From Phialocephala subalpina (Eukaryota; Ascomycota; Leotiomycetes; Helotiales; Mollisiaceae): a stretch of DNA of 49,778 bases. Location: contig FJOG01000029.1 of NCBI GenBank assembly GCA_900073065.1, positions 175,122-224,899 on the forward strand. Reading direction: 5' to 3'. Positions 1 through 11,590 of this stretch are shown here, one piece after another. The notes under the pieces were generated by a model that saw nothing but the letters and a program-made list of their open reading frames with translations, did no database searches and was not told the DNA's origin. Position 1 is the first letter of the stretch, and each line of letters begins with the position of its first letter. The position numbers were made by a program, and so were the translations under genes.

Positions 1-512
1 CCTAAGGCCTATAAATTCAGCGTACCTGTCCACTGTAGAGCAAGAAATTAAGTCTTATAGCACACCTCAATTTATCACGTGCACGCTAGTCTAAAATTTA
101 TCCGCAACAGTTTCGGCTTGTGGCGGGGGTGGGATGGAGAGAGCTTCTCAGCAGGCATTTCGTAGATGTTTTGTGTACTTAAAAGGCAGATTGGTGTAGG
201 CGTTTAGATGTTGTGCAATGGGACTTGATAGTTGCTGTGATGAAGTGGAAGGATGAGCTTTGAAAACTAATAATGTTCCTGGGAAGAATTGGAAATTTAA
301 ATGGGATTTTGTACTCGTTGAGAACTTAAGCATAGAAGAGCAGATTCACGAGTCTTGCCATTCAAAACTCCAATCGAATAACAATGATTGCGAGTGATAG
401 TAAATTGGACAGAATAAGGATTATCTGAAAGGGTGCTGCAAATGATTCAGCCTCTATGTTTTGAGGTGCCGACGAAATCCCATCAGTACCAGACAAATGA
501 ATATTCAGTCTA
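1..512. other. Gene-less left edge
   Basis: No exon chain or recognisable protein could be supported here. Short open frames exist on both strands but have no family resemblance and no splice logic. It lies downstream of the decayed dehydrogenase that ends at 513. Confidence 0.5.
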
Positions 513-1584
513 TCATGGCCTGAAGATCATACCTGAAGCACACACCTCCGAAATCTCCAGCACATGCTCATTCGTCGTAATAATTACCACATTAGTAACC
601 AAAAACGGATCTCTCAAACTCGCATCCGCCAACCTCTCAAAGTCCATCCTCTCCACAACACCCACCTCACTCAACCTCCTCTTCAATCCCAATTCCCTAA
701 TCACAACATCGAGTAGCTGATCCACTCTCACTTCCCTCCCTAGCCCCTTCTCCCCAAACAAGTTCTTCGCCTCCGGTACGCTCCATAATGCATCTTTCAT
801 CAACTGTTGCCTCGCGAGAATCTCAGGTCCTCCATGAAGAGAGTTGAATTTGCAGGCGGCGGGGAGTAAGATGCATGATGTCTCCCCATGACCGACGTGG
901 AACATTGGACCGAGCATATGTCTGATACCGTGGCTGGCGCCGCACGATACTTTTCGGTGGAGGAGGAGTATCGCGTGCACAGCTCCTATCTGACATTCTT
1001 CTCTTGCTTTCACCTCCTCCTCTCTCCCTCCCTCCCCTCCTGCATTCAATTTCGTATTCAACAGCCCAGGAATCAGACATTTTAGACTCTTCGTAACGGA
1101 CTCATCAACTTCGGGCATGGAGTGTAAGGAGGCAAGAGTCTCGATATAGTGATCAACAGCCTGCATCCCGGATCGAAGCCAGATATCGAGAGTGCTGCAG
1201 GCTAAGTCGCTGGTGAGAATTATTATATTGGGAGTTGCGATCGGAGGGCAGAGCTGTATTTTCTCTCCTATCAAATGGTCTGACGCCGGCGTAGGTGCTG
1301 TATTCGCCGCCGGAGAGGGTGGTTGGGATGCAGATTATTGGGATAGTGGGTGGGTTTGCGGGCAGTTGAGAAGCGGTTCCATCTCCTCCAAAACGAGGGA
1401 GTTTGACGAGTTCTCCTTGTGCGTGGACGTTGTTGGTTGGAGTCTTTCCGGTGATGAGATAGATTCTTGATGCTTTGAACTTCTCTTGGACATGCTTGGA
1501 GCATGCCTCTGTGAACAGGAGGCCATATCTGACGAGCGGGGTAGCTTTGTCTGGGAATGCTTAACGGAGAACTTCTTGGGACAT
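513..1584 (-). pseudogene. Iron-containing alcohol dehydrogenase / maleylacetate reductase relic
   Basis: The translated pieces clearly belong to the Fe-ADH family (NAD(P)H-dependent reductases such as maleylacetate reductase, used in aromatic catabolism). Visible landmarks are IPTTLSGGEYS, the helix ending in AVDHYIETL, and the metal-ligand region GASHGIRHMLGP followed by VGHGETSCILLPA. The gene is broken in three ways. The likely start ATG at 1584-1582 is followed after seven codons by an in-frame TAA (1563-1561). About 55-60 residues are missing near 1430-1445, including the Rossmann GAGS nucleotide-binding loop, so the strand after ITGKT joins directly to the NNVHAQGEL helix. The frame then shifts near 1271-1275. 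The C-terminal 250 residues are otherwise open to the stop at 513. No cofactor binding would be possible, so this is a pseudogene. Confidence 0.85.
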
Positions 1585-2232
1585 GACGAGAGTGAAGTTT
1601 TGAGATGAATCGGCATGAGAATAACCATACGAACGATGCCAAAATATATACAACTTCAGAAAGGCTGAAAAGGTCCGAGGAAGAGAATCTCGGAGCGAGC
1701 AAGGAATTGCAAGGCCAAGATTCGTTTTCTCGACCAATCGAAATGGAGACTACTCGATCTCATCGTCATTGTTCTTCGTTCTCCTAGGAAATCAAACAAA
1801 TCAATGTTCATGTCTATCAACTTTGGCAGACGTTAGCAAGGAAAGTCGAATCTTTAAAGAACATCTGCAGAGCCTCACAGGAGGGCAAAGCGACAAAGGC
1901 AGGAGCGAGGAACGTAGGAGCGAAAACTTCCGCCCCCAGCATCCAGAACTTCTGGCTGATCTCCAATACCTAAACAACTAATATGCCCTCCTCTCATATT
2001 GCATCAATACTAATCGTATCTGACCGCGATAGCCTGAACTCCTCCATGCATCATGAACGATAATTTCGCATCGCATTCGGGATCAGCTGTCAAACCCTAA
2101 GGTCAACAACCGTATGACGTAAAGAAGCTTAATAGCTTAAACCTCTTCCAGCAGATTGATACAAGCAGCCAACATCTAAATAAGAATACCCAGCCTCATC
2201 CTTCAAACGAAAATATTCCGAGATGTGTTAGT
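1585..2232. other. Intergenic, no gene seen
   Basis: This is the upstream flank of the dehydrogenase relic and the downstream flank of the zinc-finger gene. Short frames at 1605-1981 show no recognisable domain. Confidence 0.45.
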
Positions 2233-2400
2233 TCATTTGTCGGTGAGAGAGATGGTGCTGAGTCGAGGTCTATGATTCGTCGTGCCAAGAAAGGAGCATT
2301 TTCGGTCACACGGTGGATGGCCGTTGAAATGGTCGTCGCGACTGAGGACGCTGCAGAGGACTTCTGGACAGACTAGGCACTTGAAGTTTTCCGTCGGATA
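2233..2400 (-). other. In-frame zinc-finger extension beyond a TAG stop
   Basis: Directly after the TAG (2403-2401) of the C2H2 gene, the same frame stays open for 55 codons to a TGA at 2235-2233. It begins YPTENFKCLVC and holds a finger-like C-x2-C-x12-H-x3-H arrangement (FKCLVCPEVLCSVLSRDDHF, then GH). This looks like a former last finger cut off by a nonsense change, or a readthrough extension. The Cys/His spacing is visible; the interpretation is inference. Confidence 0.5.
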
Positions 2401-5207
2401 CTATGAAGTATGGTGGTCCTGTTCATGTCTCTCCTGAGTCGTGAAATTGGCAAACGAGTCTTTGACAGGAACGTTTTGTGCATCACCCGTATTCTTCCGA
2501 GTATTATCTCCATGCAGAACTGTGTCAGCAGATTCAGGAGAATCTTCGATGACGGTGGCATGGTCTGACAACATATGCCTCTCGAGACCTTTGGGATGGG
2601 AAAATTGTTGATGGCATTTATTGCATGCATGATTTTTTGGGTACTTGTCTGGATGTATTGTTAGTATTACATGTCTGAACGTCTCTAAATTGCGTCACTT
2701 ACTCGTCTTCAATTTCTTCCTTGGGGAAACTTGGCTTTCTGACGAGGAGTCATATTCGTCAGATTGATCAGAGCCGTCAGAGGTATCAATGACCACAGTT
2801 GGTGCCTTTCTCTTCCGTCGCTTCTCGTCATATTTTGCAGACCTTTGATGATCATGCTCTATCTTCTGGTGTCTCCGAAGGTCGACTGCTTTTGCGAAAA
2901 AGATGCCGCAGTCCATGCAATGAGCGCACTCATCTGAGCTTCGTCAGTCCTGCATGAGATCCACGTTGACGAATAGTCAGTCACATACCATTTTTCTCGT
3001 GTCTGTTCAGACTCTGCTTGACTTTGAATCGCCTCTGGCAAATATGACATTTGAATAGAAGATCATCGTCGATATTTTGAGCACTCACGGCAGGACCACT
3101 TGATACCGGAGATGCTTCCTTGGCGGGCTGTAGGACTTGACTCTCGCCGTCATCAGTACGTAGCCTGTCTTCGGTCGGAGTCTCGGTGTCGAGGTCCACT
3201 GCGAACCCTTCTGGTGATAAAACACAATCCAAGTTTTGAATGTGTACACACTTGGTATATAGCGGCTTGTCACTTCTAGTGAAGATAGCTTTGTCGACGA
3301 AGTTGCGGGATTGCACAAGGGCGTCTGCCATCAAATCACGAGGAGCCGAAGCCTTTCCAGGATAGATATGGAATGATGCTAACTCATAGAATTCATCGTG
3401 AGTCCGCATGTTGCTCGGTGGCATGGAACCGTTACTGCGGATCTGACAATCTGCTGCGGCGTTGCGCTCGATAGACCCTGGCATGTTGACAACGAAATCA
3501 AAGACTTGGTCGGTGGTGACAGTAGCTGCCTTGAGACGAAGCGCTCCCTCGAATATCTCTGTCATCCGAAACTTTCGATCTTCCCATACTATCTTCGCCT
3601 CCCCCCAGGTTTCGAAACCTTCTTGTTCAGTTCCATTGACATCGGCTGCGAAGAAGGGAGCAAGTGCACGTGACAGCCGAACCGCAAGATCTTCTGCTTT
3701 CTTCGGAATTATCTTCTGCTGGAAGTGTTCACCGTTGATCAAAGTGCTGTATGCAGCCATCTCAAGATTTCGAAGTCTTGTCCATCCATCTGGAACCGTT
3801 AGCACATGGTGTTTCGTCTTGGAACATCACAGTTACCATGGCCCATTACCGCTTCGCGATATGCTTGCAACAAGCGGGCCTTATTCGGAACGAAGTTTGG
3901 AAAGTTCGAGTTGAACACCCACTCCCCAATCGCACAAACACAAAAAGTCCTCAACACTGGTCCAGCACCAAACTTTGCTACACTCTGCTTCATACGTGTG
4001 GTATGATCTGCTGAGATCTCCAAATTTCCTTGTCCAAAGATTGAACGAACGAGGCAGCCAAGGTCACTGTTTTCTTCAATTTTCGGTATATCCAGTAGCC
4101 GCGTTAGATCATGTCCATTCAACATGAACTTGAGATCATCTGCTATCCGATCGAGAGCTTCACCCGCAACTCTGTGTTCCATCGAACTTTTGTGTAGAAC
4201 ATCTCGTTCAGCGAAGCTATGAAGCTTTTGCATCTTCATCAGTCGCTGAGTGAGATCCCAGATGTCGTGGTTCTTCTTAAACAGTGCAGATTCCAATGGA
4301 TCTTTTCCTGCTTGTTCTCGTTCTTGTTGCGCAACTTTCAAAAGCGAAATCTCGGCGCGAAGTTCGGCTTCCGTGGCCTTCAATCGTGTTTCTAGAATAT
4401 GGGCGGCTTCAACTTCAGCCTGCCACTGCGCACGCAAAATTCCAATGTGTGCATCTTTCCACTTCAAGGCTACCTGCAGTCGTTCTACTTGCGCGGCAAG
4501 TTGATCTGATGGCCTGTGGATATATGGCATCTGGGTATTCGTTGTCTTTGAGGCCTTCTGGCTCGCAGATGCAGCATTAGACTGACGAGTCGTTCTCCCA
4601 TCCCCTTTAGGTCCATTTGCTGTTGGTTCTGTCGAATGACTCGATTGTGTCTGCAGTACTTGCTTTTTGATACTGCCATCGGCAGCTAGTCCATTCCCCG
4701 TTCGACCTTTCCTACCATGAAACTATCATCTTGTCAACACCATCCTAGCTCAAAGATGTCAGCCAGAGAACGCACTTTCCCTTCACTACCGCGATGAATA
4801 TCCGAATGAGGAGTTTTAGTTGTTGGTCCTCCCTCTGGTGTCTTGGACATTACGCGTCGTCCTTCCTGCTTTTTCTTCTCCTTCGATTGGGTAATAACAC
4901 CATAAGTATGAAGTGCTTCTTTAAAAGCATCATGATGCTCAGCGACAAAGCTTCGAAAGCAGCCCGAACCTTTGGCGAGGATTTGATTCGCGAGTAGCTG
5001 GTCTGAATTCGGATCCTGAGAGTCAACCAGTTTTGCCTTGATGGCGATCAAGGTAAACTCATGGCCATCTCCAGCATTCCCTTTTGTGACGTTTCTGAGA
5101 TGTTCCACAACTGTATCGTCGAAATTGAACTTTCGTTTCTTGCAAATGTCGACCCATGCCACAAGTCCCACCAGCTCGGAATCGTGCCATTTTCGAACGG
5201 CTGCCAT
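2401..5207 (-). CDS. C2H2 zinc-finger protein, five exons
   Basis: Exons are 5207-4776, 4722-3837, 3789-2989, 2933-2703 and 2648-2401, giving an 865-residue protein. All four introns are 47-55 bp GT-AG introns, two with a textbook CTAAC branch site. Start at 5207 (MAAVRKWHDSELVG) is preferred over an upstream ATG at 5306 because the recognisable N-terminal region begins there. That region (WHDSELVGLVAWVDICKKRK) resembles a domain I associate with uncharacterised Leotiomycete regulators. A coiled-coil-prone segment (QLAAQVERLQVALKWKDAHI onward) and a helical middle follow. The C-terminus carries fingers: CHICQRRFKVKQSLNRH (spans an intron), CMDCGIFFAKAVDLRRHQ and CNKCHQQFSHPKGLERHM, then a degenerate finger that has lost its cysteines. 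Likely nuclear and DNA-binding; no target can be inferred. Confidence 0.8.
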
Positions 5208-5627
5208 CTCGAATATGGACTGAAAGACTTCTTTCCTTATGTGTAGTGCAATTGTGATTGAGCATGTATTCGAGTTAACTTTGGAGACAAGATTTACGTC
5301 TGGCAATATGCCTCAGAGCCAGTGAGTCTCAAAACAAAGTTAATTGACGGGGCATTTGCTTGACCCTGAGAGAAATGACAAGGAAACAACCAAGAGTCAT
5401 TATGGGTATGGATTGAATGCACCATGCTAGAAGTGATAGCACGAGTTGCGCCCAACTTTGCGTTTTGCTTTTCATCTTCAGGGTTATTGTTTGAGGCGAC
5501 GAATGAAATTCACCCCGCTACCCCGCATATCGCTCAAAAAGGGAGTGGAAAGCCTGAGATAGTGGCGTTCAAAAGAAATATTGATTGATATCACATCAAG
5601 GTCCCTGCAAAGTTACGGTCCTTGATA
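5208..5627. other. Promoter side of zinc-finger gene, no gene seen
   Basis: Sequence between the zinc-finger gene start and the transposon boundary. No coding signal was recognised. It should hold the zinc-finger gene promoter, but no specific site can be named. Confidence 0.4.
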
Positions 5628-5668
5628 ACCGAGATCCCGTGACAATGCACCACCCTGGCAAAAACACC
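5628..5668 (+). repeat. Left terminal inverted repeat
   Basis: The 41-bp left end of the transposon starts ACCGAG. It contains the invariant block GCACCACCCTG and pairs with the right end in inverted orientation. Confidence 0.88.
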
Positions 5669-5711
5669 AAAAAAAATTTCAAAAAATTACCTTACCATTA
5701 TCACTTTAACT

Positions 5712-7660
5712 ATGGCTAGAGCGGACAAATCAGCACTTGTGACCTCCGCAGTGGAGGCAATCAGAAGCGGGAGGTTTAATAGTGCTAGGGAAGCAAGTAG
5801 AGAGTTCAAAGTTCACTATATAGCTATCACTAGAAGGTTGAATGGCTATATTAAGACTCGGCGGGAAGCCTAATCATTTTACTACTAAGCTCTTACTAAT
5901 AGTCAAGAAGAGCTCTTAGTTGCTTAGATTAATAAGCTTACGGACCGAGGAATACTTCCCACTAGTCAAATGGTTAAGAATTTCGCAGAAGAGATAAGGG
6001 GGCGACCGGTCGGGAAGAATTGGACTAGCGGTTTTGTGTAACGTCATAAACTTAAGCTTAAAAGTGCTTATTTACGGAATATCGATAATTTGCGCTCTTT
6101 TGTAAAGCAAATGGGAATGTTTATAATATTTTTTATACTAGTAAAGTTTTTATTTATTTTTATTTTAATTTACTTAGTATTTTATTAATTAATATATTCG
6201 GAATATTTAATTACTTTAAATTATCGAAAAATATAATATTACGGCCGATAATTTCTATAATTTCGATGAGAAAAAATTCTTTATTAGTATAATACGTACG
6301 ATGAAAAGGATTATGATTTTAAAAGCATTTAAATTTGATCGTATTACTAAAAACAAGTAAAATAGAAATAAAGAATTTATATTTTTACTCGCGTGCGTAT
6401 TTGCCATTAGTCGAGCTATACTTTTACTCCTTATATACAAGGGTAAATTAAGCGATTTACAAGATACTTGGATGTAAGATATACGCCCAAAGGATGGAAT
6501 CTTCTTTGTTAACTCGGATAATAAATGGAGTAATAAGAAGCTTGGATTAGTCTGGTTATAATAAATCTTTGAACGCTTCACTAAACTCATTAATCCGAGA
6601 GTTAAGCGATTTCTTTTGGTTGATAAATATTCTTTATATATTAATATAGAGTTTATTAATTAGTGCGATACTTATAGAATTATCCTTATAATTTTACCAC
6701 TTTATATAACGTATAAACTTTAACTTTTGGATATGGGTTTATTTTAGTTACTTTCTATAGTATACTCTCAAGAATTGGAAAAACTTATATTCGATAGCGG
6801 AGGTTTAATCTCTATATTTAAGCGTTTCTTTTACTCACTTTTTAAGAGTACTTAGGAGAAGGTTTTTATATACGAGAATATTTAATATGCGTTCGAGAAG
6901 CTTAGAATCTGGCCTATAAATTATTCTAAAATTATTAATCAAATTATTATACTTATAATAATTTTTATTACGCTAATTTCTCTTTTATAATCCTTTAAAA
7001 GTACTAAGGATATTCGTTATATGAAAATCGAATTTAGTAAAAAGGTTGGTACTAAGAAGGAAAAGGCTATTAATAATATATTTAAAATTATATTAAAAGG
7101 CTTTTCTAAGATTTTTATTTTATAACATGAAAATTAAAACTTCCGTAATATTATTATTATAGAGCAAAAGAAGCGTAAAAGGAGTAAAAGGCTAAATTTA
7201 AAGGGCGAGGAGAGTAATAAGATGGAAGTATAATTACTATCGAAAGTAATTAAAACTATAACTTATTAGATTAAATTGGAAGTCCAAGCCCAATTAGATA
7301 AGGAAGCTAAGGAGGCTAAGAAAGCTATAAAGGCAATTAAGAAAGTGGAAAACAATCAGAAGAAAAATGAATAAACTGCCTATCAAATAGAGAAGCAATT
7401 GCAAAAGGAATTAGCAAAAGTTGTTTTTGCTTTATTTGCCTCGCTAAAGAAAGCTTTTACTAAGCCAAAATAAAAAACAGCTAAGCTTTAAACACTTATT
7501 TTGAAGGCCTCAAAAGTTAGTATATCTCTTTTTAGCTCTCAGAAAAGCAACTAAAAGTTGTGCAAAGCTTAGTGGTTATACTAAAAGTTGTCGCACTAGA
7601 CTTAGAGCCGAAACAAGTAAAACGCAATAAGCGCATAATCAAACTACTAAAAAGGTTTAA
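5712..7660 (+). pseudogene. Pogo/Fot1-type transposase remnant
   Basis: The ATG at 5712 opens MARADKSALVTSAVEAIRSG. The first stop (TAA at 5871-5873) falls after about 53 codons. Beyond it, fragments in the same general order still read as the CENP-B-like DNA-binding part (LTDRGILPTSQMVKNFAEE, GRPVGKNWTSGFV). The catalytic DDE region is unrecognisable in the AT-rich core. The last part (about 7140-7500) is lysine/alanine-rich and helical (AKEAKKAIKAIKKVENNQKK), like the C-terminal tails of fungal pogo-type transposases. Many stops and frame breaks make it non-functional. Confidence 0.8.
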
Positions 7661-7789
7661 GCATGGAAAATAACTTTGCGCGATTGTGTATAGACTAGTA
7701 ATGAATTGTTATTTCAAGTTTCAAATCAATTGATAAAGTGGTTGTGATTTTACAAGGTTTTGAAGTATAGTAGTGGTTTCATGAATGGG

Positions 7790-7830
7790 GGTGCTTTTGA
7801 CAGGGTGGTGCTCGCTAACGGGAAATCGGT
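7790..7830 (-). repeat. Right terminal inverted repeat
   Basis: Right end of the transposon. Its reverse complement matches the left end at 32 of 41 positions, including the GCACCACCCTG block. A TA follows directly at 7831-7832. Confidence 0.88.
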
Positions 7831-8321
7831 TATGCGCCGCCAAGAATGTGATCAATGTTTCCTTTTGGCCTGCGGCATCACCAACATATGAAACACGAGA
7901 TGCTGTACGGACCCGGAATCGGGCTATTCTCCGAATTGTTTGCTCTTTATGTGACTAGTCACAAATCTGCGGCTGCTGAGCCTTGCTCGGGATCATGGAA
8001 GCAGTTCGGGAGAGCACTGCATGCGGCAGGCACCAGGTCTCCCTGTTGAGTCTTGGGCAAGTTGCGGCTACCCCTCCTGCACGCTTCGGCTTCACCACAG
8101 AGGCATTCATAATCGAGGGTATGCAGCTGTATCTCTAGGCGTCTTGAAGACATGCTGAGGATCATGTCGCGGGCCCCCGTCCTTCTGTCATTGCATCTAT
8201 CGAAACTTTACAGTCTGTCTCTTCAAACTCACAAGTTCACAACTCGCACGAGTATCATCTTGTACCTTCCATCCTTGACTTCAATCGACTTGTAGCAATC
8301 GCCGCCCAACTTTAATCAGCA
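7831..8321. other. Upstream region of Hsp70-like gene
   Basis: No gene recognised. The last 150 bp are rich in CT tracts and CAATC/CAAC motifs before the ATG, in keeping with a fungal promoter and 5' UTR. The transposon right end sits 490 bp upstream of the start codon. Confidence 0.4.
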
Positions 8322-11300
8322 ATGGACGCTTCACAGCTTCAACTGGCCCAGTTCGAAGCCTGGCAGAAGTTCATGGCAAACGAGCTCCTGACCAAGAACT
8401 TGCGAGAGAACAACACTTCAAGTCAACCAAAAGCGATGCAACCGACTTCTCTTCCATCAGGCAAATTATCTTCATCGACATCCAAAGAAGCATCATCCCG
8501 ACAGAAACGCAACCGCAATGAAGACAGTGATTCGTCGACTTCACAATCGTGGGACGAATCGCCTCAGCCAAAGTCTGCGAGGAAGGAGAAGAAGGAGGGG
8601 GTTGCACAAGCTCTCAAGACCAAGGAATCGCGAAAAAAGATCCACAAAGATAAAATCAAGATAAAACCTCGGCATTCAGCCAAACGACCATCCACGATTT
8701 CCAAGTCACAACCAGTTACAGCTGCGACCAAATCCAGTGCCGGAAAGGCAATCACCGTAGCGTCCCGATATTCTAAGACCCAGATCCATGTGCGAGAACA
8801 ACTGGAAGAAGAGTTTGACAATATCACTCTGCCGGATCTTGACGATGACAATGAACCGAAGAGATTTGTCGTCGGGGTGGACTATGGCACCACATTCACG
8901 TCGGTGTCATACTATTGTCATTCAGCAGACGACGATCATCCTCAAGCGTTCCCCGATGACGTGGAAGTCATCATGAACGTACGTAAAGGCGAATGCACCT
9001 TGTTTTTCCCATTTGGGAATGTAACGATTTTTCTCGCTAGACGTTGTCCCGAGACATCCTTTGAGGGGCAACTGCTGACTCCCCAATCATCTAGTGGCCT
9101 GAAGACTCTATGGGAGGCGCAAGACGACAGATCCCAACCGAGAGCTGGTACTCGTCTGTGCCGAAACATCGACCGGTACTCCATGATCAGTTCGAACCCA
9201 GCGATTCGGAAGAAGACGACGGACAGGAACAAATCAAGAGTGCCAGTACCAACCAAATGGAAAGTTCATATACCGACAATGTCTACGCTGAGATTAATTG
9301 CGAAGAATCCGACAAATTCCTTTGGAGTTACCAGGCGCTCTATCAGCAATTCGCCTCTGACCCTGCACGGGATGAAGTTCGACACATAGCTCGACCAAAA
9401 CTTATGTTGGTCTCCTCTGAGTATACGCGAGCCGACAGAGAGCGATTGCGGCCTCAGCTGGATTCCCTCATCAGTGGAGGCTTTATTCGGAAATTCAAGC
9501 ACAAGAAGACTCAGGATTCTCGAGACGTGCAAGATGTCATCATGGACTTCATGATTGAGGTGTTCAAGCAAACAAAGTTACAGCTCACCGAGAACGCAGG
9601 CTATACACCTGCATGTCCCGTGTCCTTCGTTCTCACGGTCCCTGTCATATGGTGCCCAAGATCATCACGTGTTCTCCAATATGCAGTTGAAGCTGCTATC
9701 GGAGCAACCGGTTTCGGCACACTTAATCACGGAAGCGTGGATAACATCTTCATTATCAATGAGCCAGAAGCCGCTGCCACGTTCCTTCTTGGCAAGTCAA
9801 ACGATATGTTGGTGAGTTCACCTTATGAGCTGCAGGACTATTTTAACACATTCAGGCTGGTGAGACGCTCGTTGTCCTAGATTGTGGTGGAGGGACTGTT
9901 GATTGTGTAACTTATACGATTACGAACAGCTATCCTCTCCGACTGAAGACTGAGGTTGGAAAACCAACAGGTAACTCCGCTAACTTATCCAAAGCGAAAA
10001 TTTCTTTCTAACAACGGTATTTCAAGGTGATAACTGCGGAGCGAGCTATCTCAACGACAACTTCGAGAAACACTTGTTAAAGAGACTCGCCAATGAGACC
10101 TATCTTGAACAAGACGGAGAATCTTTGGAGGAGATTGTCAGACGCCTAGTACCTGCATTCGAGGATCGCGATAAAAGGAGACAGGATGTCATCATCGGAA
10201 GACCTTACAATACAATCTACATCAAAGGTCTGCGAAGTAAAAAGGAAAAGAGGTTTAAGAACCAGCATGTTGAGTTGAATCAGTGATATCTACCTGCTCT
10301 CTGTAAAAGTATTTAATGCTAATCCGTTTCTCAAAGCTACGACTACAACGAGATATTCATGCCCCTCCTTCGGCGGGTCGGTAAAGTTCTCCGGGGCCAG
10401 ATTGAGATGGCGACATCCAAAGGAAAAGACGTCAAGGTATACCCCGTCTAAACCTTTGAACATTCCTAAATCAATCTTCTAAGCACACCGAAACAGAAAG
10501 TGTGTCTAATTGGTGGGTTTGGTGCATGCCCTTCACTGAGAAGCTATCTTGGAAACAATCTCAAAGAAACTATGATTGAGCTCAAACTGCCCCAGGAAAT
10601 TGTCCTCGAAACAACAAGCGACCAAAAAAGGTACAAATCCAGATCAAATTGAAGACAGCGAGACTGAGTGCATTCAGCTTGACCGCAGTGTCCTCCGGTG
10701 CAGTTCTTCGAGCATTGAACAAAGACGGTGGCCCAGAAAGAATCGCCTTCTGCAGTTATGGCTTCTTGCGGGTCCAGCCCTACGAACCTGACTTCGAAGG
10801 ACACAAAGCAGCTGAATCCTGGATTGATCCGCTCGATGAGGGGGAATACGTCGAAGTCATCGATTATTTTATGCTCAAAGTAAAGCTCACATAGCTACTG
10901 TCAGCTTCAAAGGCCGTCTAACGACACGTAGGGCGACACAATCGACTCCGTTCACCATTACGATCCCATCACCATTTCACATGCATTTGCAGTCGACAGA
11001 GATTTGCGCTGCGAAGAGGTTCTTTACGTATCAGACTTGCCAACTAAGTCCAACTTCCCTCTGGACCACCCTCTCAATAAAGGTATACTCCACGATATGC
11101 CACTTACTGGTCTTGACTGACATTTCTCAGATGCCCATGAGGCTGGCAGAATAGTTACGGATTTCTCCTTCCTCCGCAAAGAGGGCAAAATCCATCCAAT
11201 CCGTGCTAAACAAGACAAAGAAGGGAATATCCATGGACAAGACCACTATGAAGTTGAGTATGATCTTGTTGTGATTGTTGAAGGAAGAAACCTAAAGTAT

Positions 11301-11390
11301 GAGGCGAGATATCCCGCTGGTGGTAAAGGAAAAGTACAGACGGTGAAACAAATAAGTATTGCTGCTGCCTTTCTGCCTGGGACTGATTGA
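8322..11390 (+). CDS. Hsp70-like ATPase with long charged N-terminal extension
   Basis: Nine exons (8322-8978, 9095-9811, 9856-9970, 10027-10252, 10337-10436, 10497-10630, 10678-10879, 10932-11082, 11131-11390) give 853 residues in one consistent frame. Actin/Hsp70-fold signatures are visible: phosphate-1 loop VGVDYGTTFTSV (about residue 185), connect-1 region FIINEPEAAAT, phosphate-2 loop VLDCGGGTVD (about 465), adenosine motif VCLIGGFGACPSLRSYL (about 607). These match the fungal-expanded Hsp70-like class rather than canonical SSA/SSB chaperones: no EEVD tail and a divergent substrate-binding part. The first ~170 residues are Ser/Lys-rich, low-complexity and absent from canonical Hsp70s. 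Two introns use an AAG acceptor. Such genes often sit near HET/NLR loci; a role as nucleotide-dependent sensor or partner is inference. Confidence 0.85.
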
Positions 11391-11590
11391 GCCTCCATTT
11401 CCTTTTGTTCTTGACAATCGGTGGAGTTTTCCTTTCTCTTTTGTTCTCTCGTCGACTCTGAGGCAGGAATGTGGTGTTCGAGAGTGCGTCTGAACGGACT
11501 ACTTTTAACGGCCAAGGGATTTATTCATACGGCATTTTCTAGTTGAGATTGAAACCAATGTATCTTTATCACTACCTTCCTTGCAAAGTC
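11391..11590. other. Convergent intergenic gap
   Basis: A 200-bp gap between the stops of two convergent genes. No terminator motif can be assigned with confidence. Confidence 0.4.

Larger units (their letters stand above)
5628..7830 (+). mobile_element. RIP-degraded Tc1/mariner (pogo/Fot1-like) DNA transposon
   Basis: A 2,203-bp element bounded by imperfect 41-bp terminal inverted repeats (5628-5668 and 7790-7830, 32/41 matching, outer ends ACCGA) and flanked on both sides by TA (5626-5627, 7831-7832), the duplication expected of the Tc1/mariner superfamily. The 5' part encodes a pipsqueak-type helix-turn-helix (SALVTSAVEAIRSGRFNSAR) and a CENP-B-type second domain, typical of pogo/Fot1 transposases. 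The interior, about 6110-7660, is extremely AT-rich with stops in every frame, as expected after repeat-induced point mutation. It is non-autonomous now. Confidence 0.88.

Noticed and set aside
433..720. Plus-strand open frame of 95 codons
   Set aside because: It lies antisense to the C-terminal part of the dehydrogenase relic and has no family resemblance.
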